Below are positions 6,417 through 12,836 of a DNA stretch of 13,202 nucleotides, one piece after another (the first letter of the stretch is position 1; each line of letters begins with the position of its first letter). The position numbers and the translations under genes were made by a program. This stretch comes from JBFHKO01 sp041595355. GTDB lineage: Bacteria; Pseudomonadota; Gammaproteobacteria; Enterobacterales; Aeromonadaceae. The notes below the pieces were generated by a model. That model made no database searches and had not been told where the DNA came from. It was given only the letters and a program-made list of their open reading frames with translations. The stretch lies in the NCBI GenBank assembly GCA_041595355.1, contig JBFHKO010000055.1:1-13202 (forward strand), written 5' to 3'.

Positions 6417-7205
6417 ATGGAAGCACTCAAAAGAGACGATGGTCTGGCGGGAAAAGTCGCCGTCATATCGGGAGCCGCCAGCGGCATCGGACGCGCCCTC
6501 GCCATTAGCTACGCGAAGGCAGGGGTCAAGGTCGTTGCGGGTTATTACCCGGGCGATCCCCATGACGTGCAGGTGACCCTGGAGGAGGTGCTGGCTGCCG
6601 GTGGTGAAGGTATCGCTTTCGCGCTGGACGTGAGAAGCGAGGCCCAGTGCGACGAACTGGCGGCCACCGCGATACAGGCGTTTGGGCGGCTCGATATCGT
6701 TGTCGCGGGTGCAGGCATTCTGCGTCAGGCCGCCATAGAGGATATGACCGATAGCGCCTGGGACGACATGTTGTCGGTGGACTTGTCCGGAGTCATGCGC
6801 GTCTTTCGTGCCGGCGCACGCTACATGAAGGAGAGCGGTTCGATGATCGCGATTTCCTCCATCGCGGGCGGCGTTTACGGCTGGGGTCACCATGCGCACT
6901 ATGCCGCCGCAAAAAGCGGTGTACTGGGGCTGGTCCGCTCCCTTGCGGTCGAGTTGTCCCCTCGTCACATCCGGGTGAACACCATTATTCCGGGGCTGAT
7001 CGAAACACCACAATCTCTTGACCCGGTGAATTCACTCGGCCCTGACGGACTCAAGGCTGCGGGAGGCTACATCCCCATGGGGCGCGTGGGGCGTGCTGAT
7101 GAGGTCGCACGGGTCGCCCGTTTTCTGAGCGGCGATGACTCGTCCTACATCACCGGCCAGCAGCTGGTCGTCGATGGTGGCCTGACGGTGCGCTGGCCGG
7201 GCTGA
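6417..7205 (+). CDS. Short-chain dehydrogenase/reductase (SDR), classical type, first copy
   Basis: Cytosolic NAD(P)-dependent oxidoreductase of 262 residues with a Rossmann fold: SGAASGIGRAL (about 18-28), the active-site Ser148 in AISSIAGG, Tyr162 and Lys166 in HYAAAKSG, and a C-terminal GQQLVVDGGLTV. Two usual features are altered. The NNAG motif reads VAGAG (96-100), and the helix position that normally holds the fourth catalytic residue Asn has Asp122 (SVDLSG). No acidic residue closes the second beta strand (VVAGYYPGD), so NADP is as likely as NAD. GGAGAG lies 8 nt before the ATG, 17 bp after the MFS stop, so it is cotranscribed. A hydroxyl/carbonyl conversion on the pathway skeleton is expected; FabG-type reductase labels for such genes are generic. 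A strong hairpin follows the stop. Confidence 0.9.
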   Translation: MEALKRDDGLAGKVAVISGAASGIGRALAISYAKAGVKVVAGYYPGDPHDVQVTLEEVLAAGGEGIAFALDVRSEAQCDELAATAIQAFGRLDIVVAGAGILRQAAIEDMTDSAWDDMLSVDLSGVMRVFRAGARYMKESGSMIAISSIAGGVYGWGHHAHYAAAKSGVLGLVRSLAVELSPRHIRVNTIIPGLIETPQSLDPVNSLGPDGLKAAGGYIPMGRVGRADEVARVARFLSGDDSSYITGQQLVVDGGLTVRWPG

Positions 7206-7212
7206 TAAAAAT

Positions 7213-7252
7213 CCGGGGGGGCCGACAGCGTGGCTGCCGGCGTCCTCCCCGG
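7213..7252. terminator. Strong GC-rich stem-loop after the first SDR gene
   Basis: Outer arms CCGGGGGG and CTCCCCGG pair over 8 bp with one G-U. Inside them GCCG/CGGC and CAGC/GCTG stack around a GTG loop with one A-C mismatch, and a 3-nt bulge on the right. On the plus strand no T-run follows; on the minus strand the stem is followed by ATTTTTAT. It may be a partial terminator or an mRNA-stabilising end that separates the upstream genes from the NCS1 gene. The remaining 144 bp to the NCS1 start hold no recognisable gene and no clear promoter. Confidence 0.45.
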
Positions 7253-7396
7253 AGGTCGATCGCCATGTGAGCCATCAGGCGACACTGGCCGTGTTCGGGA
7301 GTCGCCGCCTGTCTGGGGCGATAGGGTCGAACGATCACGGTCGCCAGCGTCGACAAGCCCGGATCACACTAACAATCATTGCGTGGAGGACATAAC

Positions 7397-8914
7397 ATGA
7401 CTGGCGCAACCAACCCAGGCGCGGCGAGCCCGCACACAAAAACCGGGCAGAAAAGTCACTTGCTCGAGGAGTCGATCCTGCCGGTCTGGCTTAATCAACG
7501 GCCGATCGGGTTCTTTAATTTCATTGCGCTGTGGGTGGGTATGGCGGTCATTATCGCCACCTTCCAGCTCGGGGCTGGCGGCGTTTCAGGCCTGCCGCTC
7601 AGCACGGTCATTCTCACTATCCTGCTGGCCAATATGGCGCTCGGCATCGCGATGACGCTCACGGCCGACATCGGTACCGAGCACGGCCTCTCCTTCGCGG
7701 TCTATCTTCGCGCACCGTTCGGGGTCATCGGCACCCACCTTCCCGCGGTTTCCCGCGGCATTGTTGCCGCACTGTGGTTCGGCATTCAGACATACCTGGG
7801 GGCCCTGGCCCTGAATGGCATTGTCGAGTACCTGACCGGCTTTGATAACTGGTTTGTCTGGTATGCCGTGTTTGCCGTTGTACAGATCGTGAATACGGCA
7901 CTGGGTATCCGCGCCGTCGAGGTGCTGGCCAATATTGCGGCGCCGGCCATTATCGCCATCTCGGTGTGGATGTATTTCACGCTGGAAGGGCTGGCCTCGA
8001 CCCAGGGTCTGAATCTCTGGACCTTCCAGGGCACCGAGCAGGTGTCGATCGTCGCCCTGTTCATTGCCAATATGTCCTTCTGGTCGGCGCTGGCTGTCGA
8101 TATTCCGAACTTGACCCGGTTTCTGCGTACCGAGAGCGGTGCTCGCGGCTTCATGCGCCGCAATCGAAATGTGTTTGTGGCTCAGTTTCTGGCCTTGCCC
8201 ATCACGCAGGCCTGGATTGCCCTCATCGGCGCCGCATCCTTCATCGCCGCGGGCGACTGGAACCCGATCAGTGTTATCCAGGAGCAGAGCCAGGGCGTGA
8301 GCCTGATTGTGCTGCTGGTGATGGTGATCCTGGCCCAGTGGTCGACCAACAATTCCGCGAACCTGATCCCGGCGGCACTGACCTTTGTCAACGCAGCCGC
8401 GCCCCGTGTCTCCTATGCGATGGGCATCGTGATCGCCGGGATCATCGGCACCATCGCCATGCCCTGGTTGATACTGGACAACCTCTTTACGTTCCTGGGG
8501 TATTACGGCGCCCTGCTGTCCGCGGTGGGGGGGATTATCGTGGCGGACTACTACGTGATCCGCCGGCGTCGACTGAACGTGCCTGATCTCTATCGCGAGG
8601 ATGGACAATTCCGCTTCAGCAACGGCGTGAACCCGGCGGCCATGATCGCCTGGCTGGTGGGGGGTGGATTGGCCCTTTACTTCCTGACCTATGCCTATCC
8701 CGTCGGTTTTGGCGCGGCCTTTGTCGTGTACCTGCTGTTGATGAAGATCTGGATCCTGCCGACGTGCCCGCAGGCTGAAATCGACTCGGGTTACAGTGAC
8801 GACTATCTCGCCACTTCCGTCGGGCTTAACTGGGTCTACACCCGTGATGGCGAATTCGTTCGCAAGCGCACCGATGACATTCCGGCATCGGCCGTCAAGC
8901 GCGAGGACCTTTGA
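7397..8914 (+). CDS. NCS1-family permease (hydantoin/allantoin/nucleobase type)
   Basis: Inner-membrane cation symporter of 505 residues and about 12 helices. NCS1 hallmarks are clear: RAPFGVIGTHLPAVSRG, LWFGIQTYLGA with Trp127 and Gln131 (equivalent to the substrate-stacking Trp and Gln of the hydantoin carrier Mhp1), SFWSALAVDIPNLTRF, QWSTNNSANLIPAALTF with the Asn residues that contact the ring amides, and GYYGALLSAVGGIIVADYYVIRRRRL. Family substrates are small cyclic ureides, imides and nucleobases (hydantoins, allantoin, cytosine, uracil). The reading frame opens at a TTG (7379), but GGAGGA (7385-7390) sits 6 nt before the ATG at 7397, which is chosen. Its presence beside an imidase-like hydrolase and an amidase is the best evidence that the pathway substrate is a small ring amide. 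The exact ligand is unknown. Confidence 0.93.
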   Translation: MTGATNPGAASPHTKTGQKSHLLEESILPVWLNQRPIGFFNFIALWVGMAVIIATFQLGAGGVSGLPLSTVILTILLANMALGIAMTLTADIGTEHGLSFAVYLRAPFGVIGTHLPAVSRGIVAALWFGIQTYLGALALNGIVEYLTGFDNWFVWYAVFAVVQIVNTALGIRAVEVLANIAAPAIIAISVWMYFTLEGLASTQGLNLWTFQGTEQVSIVALFIANMSFWSALAVDIPNLTRFLRTESGARGFMRRNRNVFVAQFLALPITQAWIALIGAASFIAAGDWNPISVIQEQSQGVSLIVLLVMVILAQWSTNNSANLIPAALTFVNAAAPRVSYAMGIVIAGIIGTIAMPWLILDNLFTFLGYYGALLSAVGGIIVADYYVIRRRRLNVPDLYREDGQFRFSNGVNPAAMIAWLVGGGLALYFLTYAYPVGFGAAFVVYLLLMKIWILPTCPQAEIDSGYSDDYLATSVGLNWVYTRDGEFVRKRTDDIPASAVKREDL

Positions 8915-9006
8915 TCTCACCAGTTTGCAAGCCAGCGACATCAACGGCCAGAGCCCTGTCATCGAGGGTGGCTCCCCGGTGCACTGGCCAGAGTGAACTC
9001 ACAGCC

Positions 9007-9028
9007 GGCACCTGCCCTGGCAGGTGCC
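9007..9028. repeat. Perfect 10-bp-arm inverted repeat before the second SDR gene
   Basis: GGCACCTGCC and GGCAGGTGCC face each other across a 2-nt centre, so as RNA the stem would be 8-9 bp with a 4-6-nt loop. No T-run follows. It ends 20 bp before the SDR start, just ahead of the ribosome binding site AAGGA (9036-9040). It may be an mRNA processing or stabilising hairpin, a weak terminator of the NCS1 transcript, or a dyad operator. The rest of the 134-bp gap holds only a repeated octamer GGCCAGAG at 8946 and 8986. Confidence 0.5.
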
Positions 9029-9048
9029 CTCATGAAAGGAAATAGGTA

Positions 9049-9801
9049 ATGTCATTTCGACTCGATAATCGGTATGCAGTGGTAACGGGTGCAGCCAGCG
9101 GTATCGGTGCCGCCATAGGCCTGGCCTATGCCGACGCCGGCGCGTCCCTGGTCCTGTGTGATCGCGATGCGAGCGGCCTCGCACAGGTTGCGAAGGCGTG
9201 TCGCGAGCGTGGTATTCAGGTGATCGAATGCGTGGGTGATGTCGGTACTCCCGAGGGCGCGCGGGCCGGAGTGCTGGCCTGCGTCGAGACTTTTGGCCGC
9301 ATCGACATCCTGGTCAACAATGCGGGCATGCTGACTCAGGCTCCCTGTGTCGAACTCACCCAGCACATGTGGGACGAGATGCTGCGCGTGGACCTGACCA
9401 GCGTGTTCCTTGCCAGCCAGTGTGCGCTGCCGCACATGATTGCGCAGGGCTGGGGCCGCATCATCAACGTGGCATCGCAACTGGGGATCAAAGGCGGTGC
9501 GCAGTTGTGCCACTATGCGGCGGCCAAGGCGGGGGTGATCGGTTTCACTAAGTCCCTGGCGCTGGAGGTGAGCAACCGGAACGTCCTGGTCAATGCCATC
9601 GCCCCAGGCCCTATCGAAACCCCGCTGGTGGATGGCATCAGCCAGGACTGGAAAAACGCCAAGGCCCGGGAATTGCCGCTGGGGCGTTTCGGCCGTGCGG
9701 AGGAAGTCGCCCCCGTGGCCGTGCTGCTCGCCTCTGACCCCGGTGGCAATCTGTTCGTTGGACAGACCCTTGGCCCCAACTCGGGCGATGTGATGCCTTG
9801 A
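9049..9801 (+). CDS. Short-chain dehydrogenase/reductase (SDR), classical type, second copy
   Basis: Cytosolic NAD-dependent oxidoreductase of 250 residues. Motifs are canonical: TGAASGIG (13-20), Asp38 at the end of the second strand (VLCDRD) pointing to NAD(H), NNAG (90-93), Ser143 in NVASQ, Tyr156 and Lys160 in HYAAAKAG, and the APGPIETP loop. Unlike the first SDR it has an intact NNAG, but the C-terminus ends GQTLGPNSGDVM instead of the usual VDGG. The two share only family-level similarity, so they look like successive or alternative steps rather than a recent duplication. AAGGA lies 8 nt before the ATG. It heads the distal part of the cassette and is followed 28 bp later by the small Cys protein. 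The substrate is unknown. Confidence 0.92.
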   Translation: MSFRLDNRYAVVTGAASGIGAAIGLAYADAGASLVLCDRDASGLAQVAKACRERGIQVIECVGDVGTPEGARAGVLACVETFGRIDILVNNAGMLTQAPCVELTQHMWDEMLRVDLTSVFLASQCALPHMIAQGWGRIINVASQLGIKGGAQLCHYAAAKAGVIGFTKSLALEVSNRNVLVNAIAPGPIETPLVDGISQDWKNAKARELPLGRFGRAEEVAPVAVLLASDPGGNLFVGQTLGPNSGDVMP

Positions 9802-9829
9802 ACCGGGATGATTTTGACAGGAGCTCTAT

Positions 9830-10129
9830 ATGTGTGGACTGTGCGGCCTGATTAACGAAGACATTCACTGGAGCGACCCGCTGGGTGATATCCAGGCGCG
9901 GCGCCGGGAGCGACAGCAGCGGGTGCGGGCGATCAACCAGGTGCTGGCACCGTTTCGCCTGGGCGTGTCTGATTTCCAGAATTCGGCTTATCTTGTGCGT
10001 AACGCGACGGGGCGGCAGGAGCTGGCCAGCGGGTTGGATGGCGTGTGGCAGGCGGCTGCGGCCTTGCTGGGTCGACCTCTCGACCCCTTGGATCCTCGCG
10101 TACTGACCTATCTGGAGGCGCAGGGATGA
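9830..10129 (+). CDS. Small conserved-looking protein with N-terminal CGLCG motif, function unknown
   Basis: A 99-residue cytosolic protein that I cannot assign to a named family. It starts MCGLCGLINEDIHWSD, so Cys2 and Cys5 form a CxxC, with an acidic run and a His nearby. A basic amphipathic helix follows (about 23-42, QARRRERQQRVRAINQVLAPF), then a core with SDFQNSAYLVRNATGRQELASGLDGVWQAAAALLG and a C-terminal PLDPLDPRVLTYLEAQG. A good ribosome binding site (CAGGAG, 6 nt) precedes the ATG. Its stop overlaps the start of the COG0523 GTPase gene (ATGA), implying translational coupling and probably physical partnership. The CxxC next to a metal-handling GTPase suggests a metal-binding client or adaptor. 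The MCG start also recalls class II glutamine amidotransferases, but the length and the rest do not fit. Confidence 0.8.
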   Translation: MCGLCGLINEDIHWSDPLGDIQARRRERQQRVRAINQVLAPFRLGVSDFQNSAYLVRNATGRQELASGLDGVWQAAAALLGRPLDPLDPRVLTYLEAQG

Positions 10130-11154
10130 GTCTTCCTCTTAACGTGATCACCGGTTTTCTCGGCAGTGGCAAGACCACGTTGCTCAAGCGGCTGTTGGCC
10201 GACGAGTCGCTGGGTGATACTGCCTTGCTGATCAACGAGTTTGGTGATGTGGGTATCGACCACCTGCTGGTGGAAGAGGTGGCGCCCGGCACAGTGCTGT
10301 TGCCCAGTGGCTGTGTCTGCTGCTCCGTGCGCGGGGAACTCAAGGAGGCGTTGCTGCGGCTGCACGAACAGCGCAGCCGGGGAGAAATCCCTGCGTTTCG
10401 CCGGGTACTGCTGGAAACCACCGGGCTGGCTGATCCCGGCCCCATCATCGCCACCCTGAACAAAGATTCCCAGCTGCGTGGACGTTTTCACCTCGGCCTG
10501 CTGATCACCGTGGTCGATGCGCTGCAGGCGTCGTTGCAGGAGCGGCTCCACTCGGAGTGGCTTCCCCAGGTGGCTGCGGCTGACCGCCTGCTGATCAGTA
10601 AGGCTGACCTGGCAGATTCCGACGCGCTGGCCATGCTTAAGGCGCGATTGAGCCAGCTGAACCCCACCGCCATCCTGGCGCAGGTATCGGATGTGCATCA
10701 GGGCGATGCATTGTTACTGGAGGACGGTTTGCGCAGCGCCGACCCGATGTCAGAGGTGCGGCGCTGGCGGTTGTTCGCACCGCTGGCCGGCGGCCATCAG
10801 GGGGCGGTGCAGGCCAGGCCGGTGGTCAGCGCCCGTCACGGCTCGGTGCAGATGTGTAACCTGGAGTTCGACAGGCCATTGGACTGGGTGGTGTTTGGGG
10901 TCTGGTTGTCGTTGCTGTTAAAATGCCACGGCGAACGCATCCTCCGAGTGAAAGGCATTCTCGACGTGATCAACTCCCCGCAGCCCATCGTCATCCATGG
11001 TGTGCAGCACTGTCTGCATGCACCGGTCCACCTGCCCGCCTGGCCGGGTGAGCACCGTCGTTCCCGTCTCGTCTTTATTGTCCGCGACCTGGACGTCAAG
11101 GCGCTGGAGCGTTCGTTCCATGCCTTTCTTTCCAGCCTGGGTCGTGTCGCATGA
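10126..11154 (+). CDS. COG0523/CobW-family metal-chaperone GTPase
   Basis: A 342-residue cytosolic G3E GTPase. Walker A GFLGSGKTT is at 10-18, the family metal motif CxCC (Cys63-Cys65-Cys66) sits in LPSGCVCCSVRGEL, the Walker B region reads LLETTGLADP (95-104), and SKAD (158-161) is the guanine-specificity motif. The C-terminal domain has the usual CobW pattern (ERILRVKGIL, PIVIHGVQH). No His-rich tail is present. Relatives load Zn, Co or Fe into client enzymes, for example in nitrile hydratase maturation. The frame is open from a GTG at 10045, but GGAGG (10114-10118) and homology place the start at the ATG at 10126, overlapping the small gene's stop by 4 nt. It overlaps the next gene by 4 nt as well. 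A likely client is the metal-dependent imidase-like hydrolase of this cassette, or the small CxxC protein; both are inference. Confidence 0.93.
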   Translation: MSLPLNVITGFLGSGKTTLLKRLLADESLGDTALLINEFGDVGIDHLLVEEVAPGTVLLPSGCVCCSVRGELKEALLRLHEQRSRGEIPAFRRVLLETTGLADPGPIIATLNKDSQLRGRFHLGLLITVVDALQASLQERLHSEWLPQVAAADRLLISKADLADSDALAMLKARLSQLNPTAILAQVSDVHQGDALLLEDGLRSADPMSEVRRWRLFAPLAGGHQGAVQARPVVSARHGSVQMCNLEFDRPLDWVVFGVWLSLLLKCHGERILRVKGILDVINSPQPIVIHGVQHCLHAPVHLPAWPGEHRRSRLVFIVRDLDVKALERSFHAFLSSLGRVA

Positions 11155-12335
11155 GCGAGCCGGTGACGCTGCGCGTGCTGGGCACCTCGGTGACCCTGCT
11201 CGAATGCATCCGCCAGCGCGCGGAAGCGGAGCTGGGTATTCGACTGGAGTACCAGATCCACGACGTGGCGACGGCCCAGCGCATCGCGGTGATGCAGCCG
11301 GAGAGCTATGACCTCTACGACCAATGGTTTCACAACGTGGACTTTGTCTGGCCGGCGCGGGCGATCCAGCCCATCGACACGCGTCGCATCGCCATGTGGC
11401 ACGAGATCAATGACTTGCCCAAGCGCGGGCGCCTGCACCCCGATGATCGTCTGGCGACCGGCAGCCTGCCGTGCGATCGCCTGTTCGTTCAGCATGATGG
11501 CAGCCTGAGTCGTCAGCCCAGCAACTTCATCAGCATGTTGCCGCTGAGCCACAACGCGGATAGCTTCGCCTATCGCCCAGAGCGACTGCCGTCCGCGTTA
11601 ACGGATCAGCCGGAAAGCTGGGGCTGGCTGCTGGATCATGGCTGGTGCGGCCATGTTGCTCTGCAGAGCGATGCGGCCATTGGCGCGCTGGATGCGGCCA
11701 TGGCCGTGCAGGGGAGCGGTCTGATGACGTTCGACAACATTGGCAACCTGCGCCTGGACGAGATTGATCGTCTGGTCGACATTCTGATCGGGTACAAGCG
11801 ACAGGGGCACTTCGCTGCATTCTGGTCTGACGACAGTGATGCCAGTGAGCTGATGCTCGGTCCCGATGTCCACATCCAGAGCTTATGGTCGCCCACCCTC
11901 ATGCAATTGCATCGTGCCGGCGTGCGCTACCGGTTGGCGCAGCCCAGGGAGGGTTACCGCGCCTGGTTCGGCGGTCTGTCATTATCGCGCTGTGCCGAGG
12001 GGCGGGTGAAGGACGCGGCCTACGCCTACCTGAACTGGTGGCTCGCCGGTTGGCCGGGAGCGGTCATCGCGCGCCAGGGGTTCTACATATCCAACCCGCT
12101 TCGGACCCGTGACCATCTTACCCCGGCAGAGTGGGACTACTGGTATGCCGGCCAGCCGGCGCGCGAATGGTTGCCGGGTATCGATGGCGAACCGCTGATT
12201 GAGGTGGGCGAGATCCGCGAAGGCGGGGCCTACGCCGAACGCATGGGGCGCATCGGCGTGTGGAACGCGGTGATGGACGAGCACAATTACCTGGTGCGGC
12301 GCTGGAGCGATTTCCTGCGGTCGCGGCGAGGTTAG
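11151..12335 (+). CDS. PotD-like solute-binding-protein homologue lacking a signal peptide
   Basis: A 394-residue protein that reads like a type 2 periplasmic binding protein of the polyamine/Fe class: VTLRVLGTSVTLLECIRQRAEAELGIRLEYQIHD opens lobe one, then YDLYDQWFHNVDFVWPARAIQPIDTRRI, a hinge-like MLPLSHNADSFAYRPERL, a cross-over GLMTFDNIGNLRLDEIDRLVDILIGYKRQGHFAAFW, and KDAAYAYLNWWLAGWPGAVIARQGFYISN near the end. It is rich in Trp and Tyr. The N-terminus goes straight into the first beta strand with no hydrophobic signal, Tat motif or lipobox, and no upstream in-frame extension is plausible because its ATG overlaps the COG0523 stop (ATGA). No ABC permease or ATPase is nearby. It is therefore probably cytosolic: a sensor, a substrate-sequestering protein or an enzyme on this fold. 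The family assignment is moderate; the function is unknown. Confidence 0.75.
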   Translation: MSEPVTLRVLGTSVTLLECIRQRAEAELGIRLEYQIHDVATAQRIAVMQPESYDLYDQWFHNVDFVWPARAIQPIDTRRIAMWHEINDLPKRGRLHPDDRLATGSLPCDRLFVQHDGSLSRQPSNFISMLPLSHNADSFAYRPERLPSALTDQPESWGWLLDHGWCGHVALQSDAAIGALDAAMAVQGSGLMTFDNIGNLRLDEIDRLVDILIGYKRQGHFAAFWSDDSDASELMLGPDVHIQSLWSPTLMQLHRAGVRYRLAQPREGYRAWFGGLSLSRCAEGRVKDAAYAYLNWWLAGWPGAVIARQGFYISNPLRTRDHLTPAEWDYWYAGQPAREWLPGIDGEPLIEVGEIREGGAYAERMGRIGVWNAVMDEHNYLVRRWSDFLRSRRG

Positions 12336-12341
12336 TCCCTC

Positions 12342-12359
12342 GTCATCGGGGCGATGGAC
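12342..12359. terminator. Short hairpin in the convergent gap between the cassette and csdE
   Basis: CATCG-GGG-CGATG forms a 5-bp stem, extended by GTC/GAC with a bulged G. It lies in the 51-bp gap between two convergent stops and no T-run follows. A role as a bidirectional terminator is only a possibility. Confidence 0.25.
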
Positions 12360-12386
12360 AATGGAGCGACCAGGCGAGGGGCGAGG

Positions 12387-12836
12387 TTAAGCCGCTGCCG
12401 TCACCCGGGCGCGGATGGCGTCCACCATGGCGCGCAGGCCGTTGCCCCGGGAGGGGCTCAGGTGCTTGGCCAGCTGCAGGGTCTCGAAGTAGGACTCCAT
12501 GTCCAGCGCCAGTATCTGCTCGGCGCGCTGGTGGTTGAGGGCGGCCAGCACCACCGCCAGCAGGCCGCGCACGATGCGCGCCTCGCTGTCGGCGGCAAAG
12601 TGCCACAGCCCCTGCTCGTCCTGCTCCGCCAGCAGCCACACCTGGCTCTCGCAGCCCGGCAGCTCCTGCTCCTCGCCGCGCCATTCGAGCGGGATGGCGG
12701 GCAGGGCCTTGCCCAGCAGGATCAGCTGCCGGTAACGCTCTTCCCAGGCGCCGCGACCGCCCAGGCGGGCCTCGACGGCGGTTCGATCCAGTTCGGCGCC
12801 CAGCGGGTGCTGGCGCAGGAATTCACTCAGGCTCAT
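12387..12836 (-). CDS. csdE: SufE-like sulfur acceptor CsdE
   Basis: A 149-residue cytosolic protein that takes persulfide sulfur from the cysteine desulfurase CsdA and stimulates it. The acceptor Cys62 lies in LPGCESQVWLLAE, matching the GCENRVWL loop of E. coli CsdE. The family block DSEARIVRGLLAVVLAALNHQ and the C-terminal HLSPSRGNGLRAMVDAIRA follow in the expected order. Length is normal (about 147). Its start codon overlaps the csdA stop by one base (TGATG), so the two are translationally coupled. CsdE rather than SufE is favoured by that csdA neighbour and the lack of sufBCDS genes. In E. coli tcdA is the next gene; here it is about 11 kb away across the catabolic cassette. Confidence 0.93.
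   Translation of the reverse strand: MSLSEFLRQHPLGAELDRTAVEARLGGRGAWEERYRQLILLGKALPAIPLEWRGEEQELPGCESQVWLLAEQDEQGLWHFAADSEARIVRGLLAVVLAALNHQRAEQILALDMESYFETLQLAKHLSPSRGNGLRAMVDAIRARVTAAA

Noticed and set aside
7586..8962. 458-codon open frame on the minus strand opposite the NCS1 permease gene
   Set aside because: It reads as a charged, His/Asp/Arg-rich sequence with no recognisable motif, the usual result of reading a GC-rich membrane-protein gene backwards. The plus-strand frame has full family motifs and a good ribosome binding site.
9830..10129. The small MCGLCG protein as a class II glutamine amidotransferase domain
   Set aside because: Only the first residues resemble the MCGI start. 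At 99 residues, with no further amidotransferase blocks, it cannot be a complete domain.
12326..12389. 9-bp direct repeat GCGAGGTTA at 12326-12334 and 12381-12389 as a possible attachment-site or insertion duplication
   Set aside because: The copies are 55 bp apart at the two convergent gene ends and do not flank the block; no matching copy was seen beside tcdA. Chance similarity is enough.
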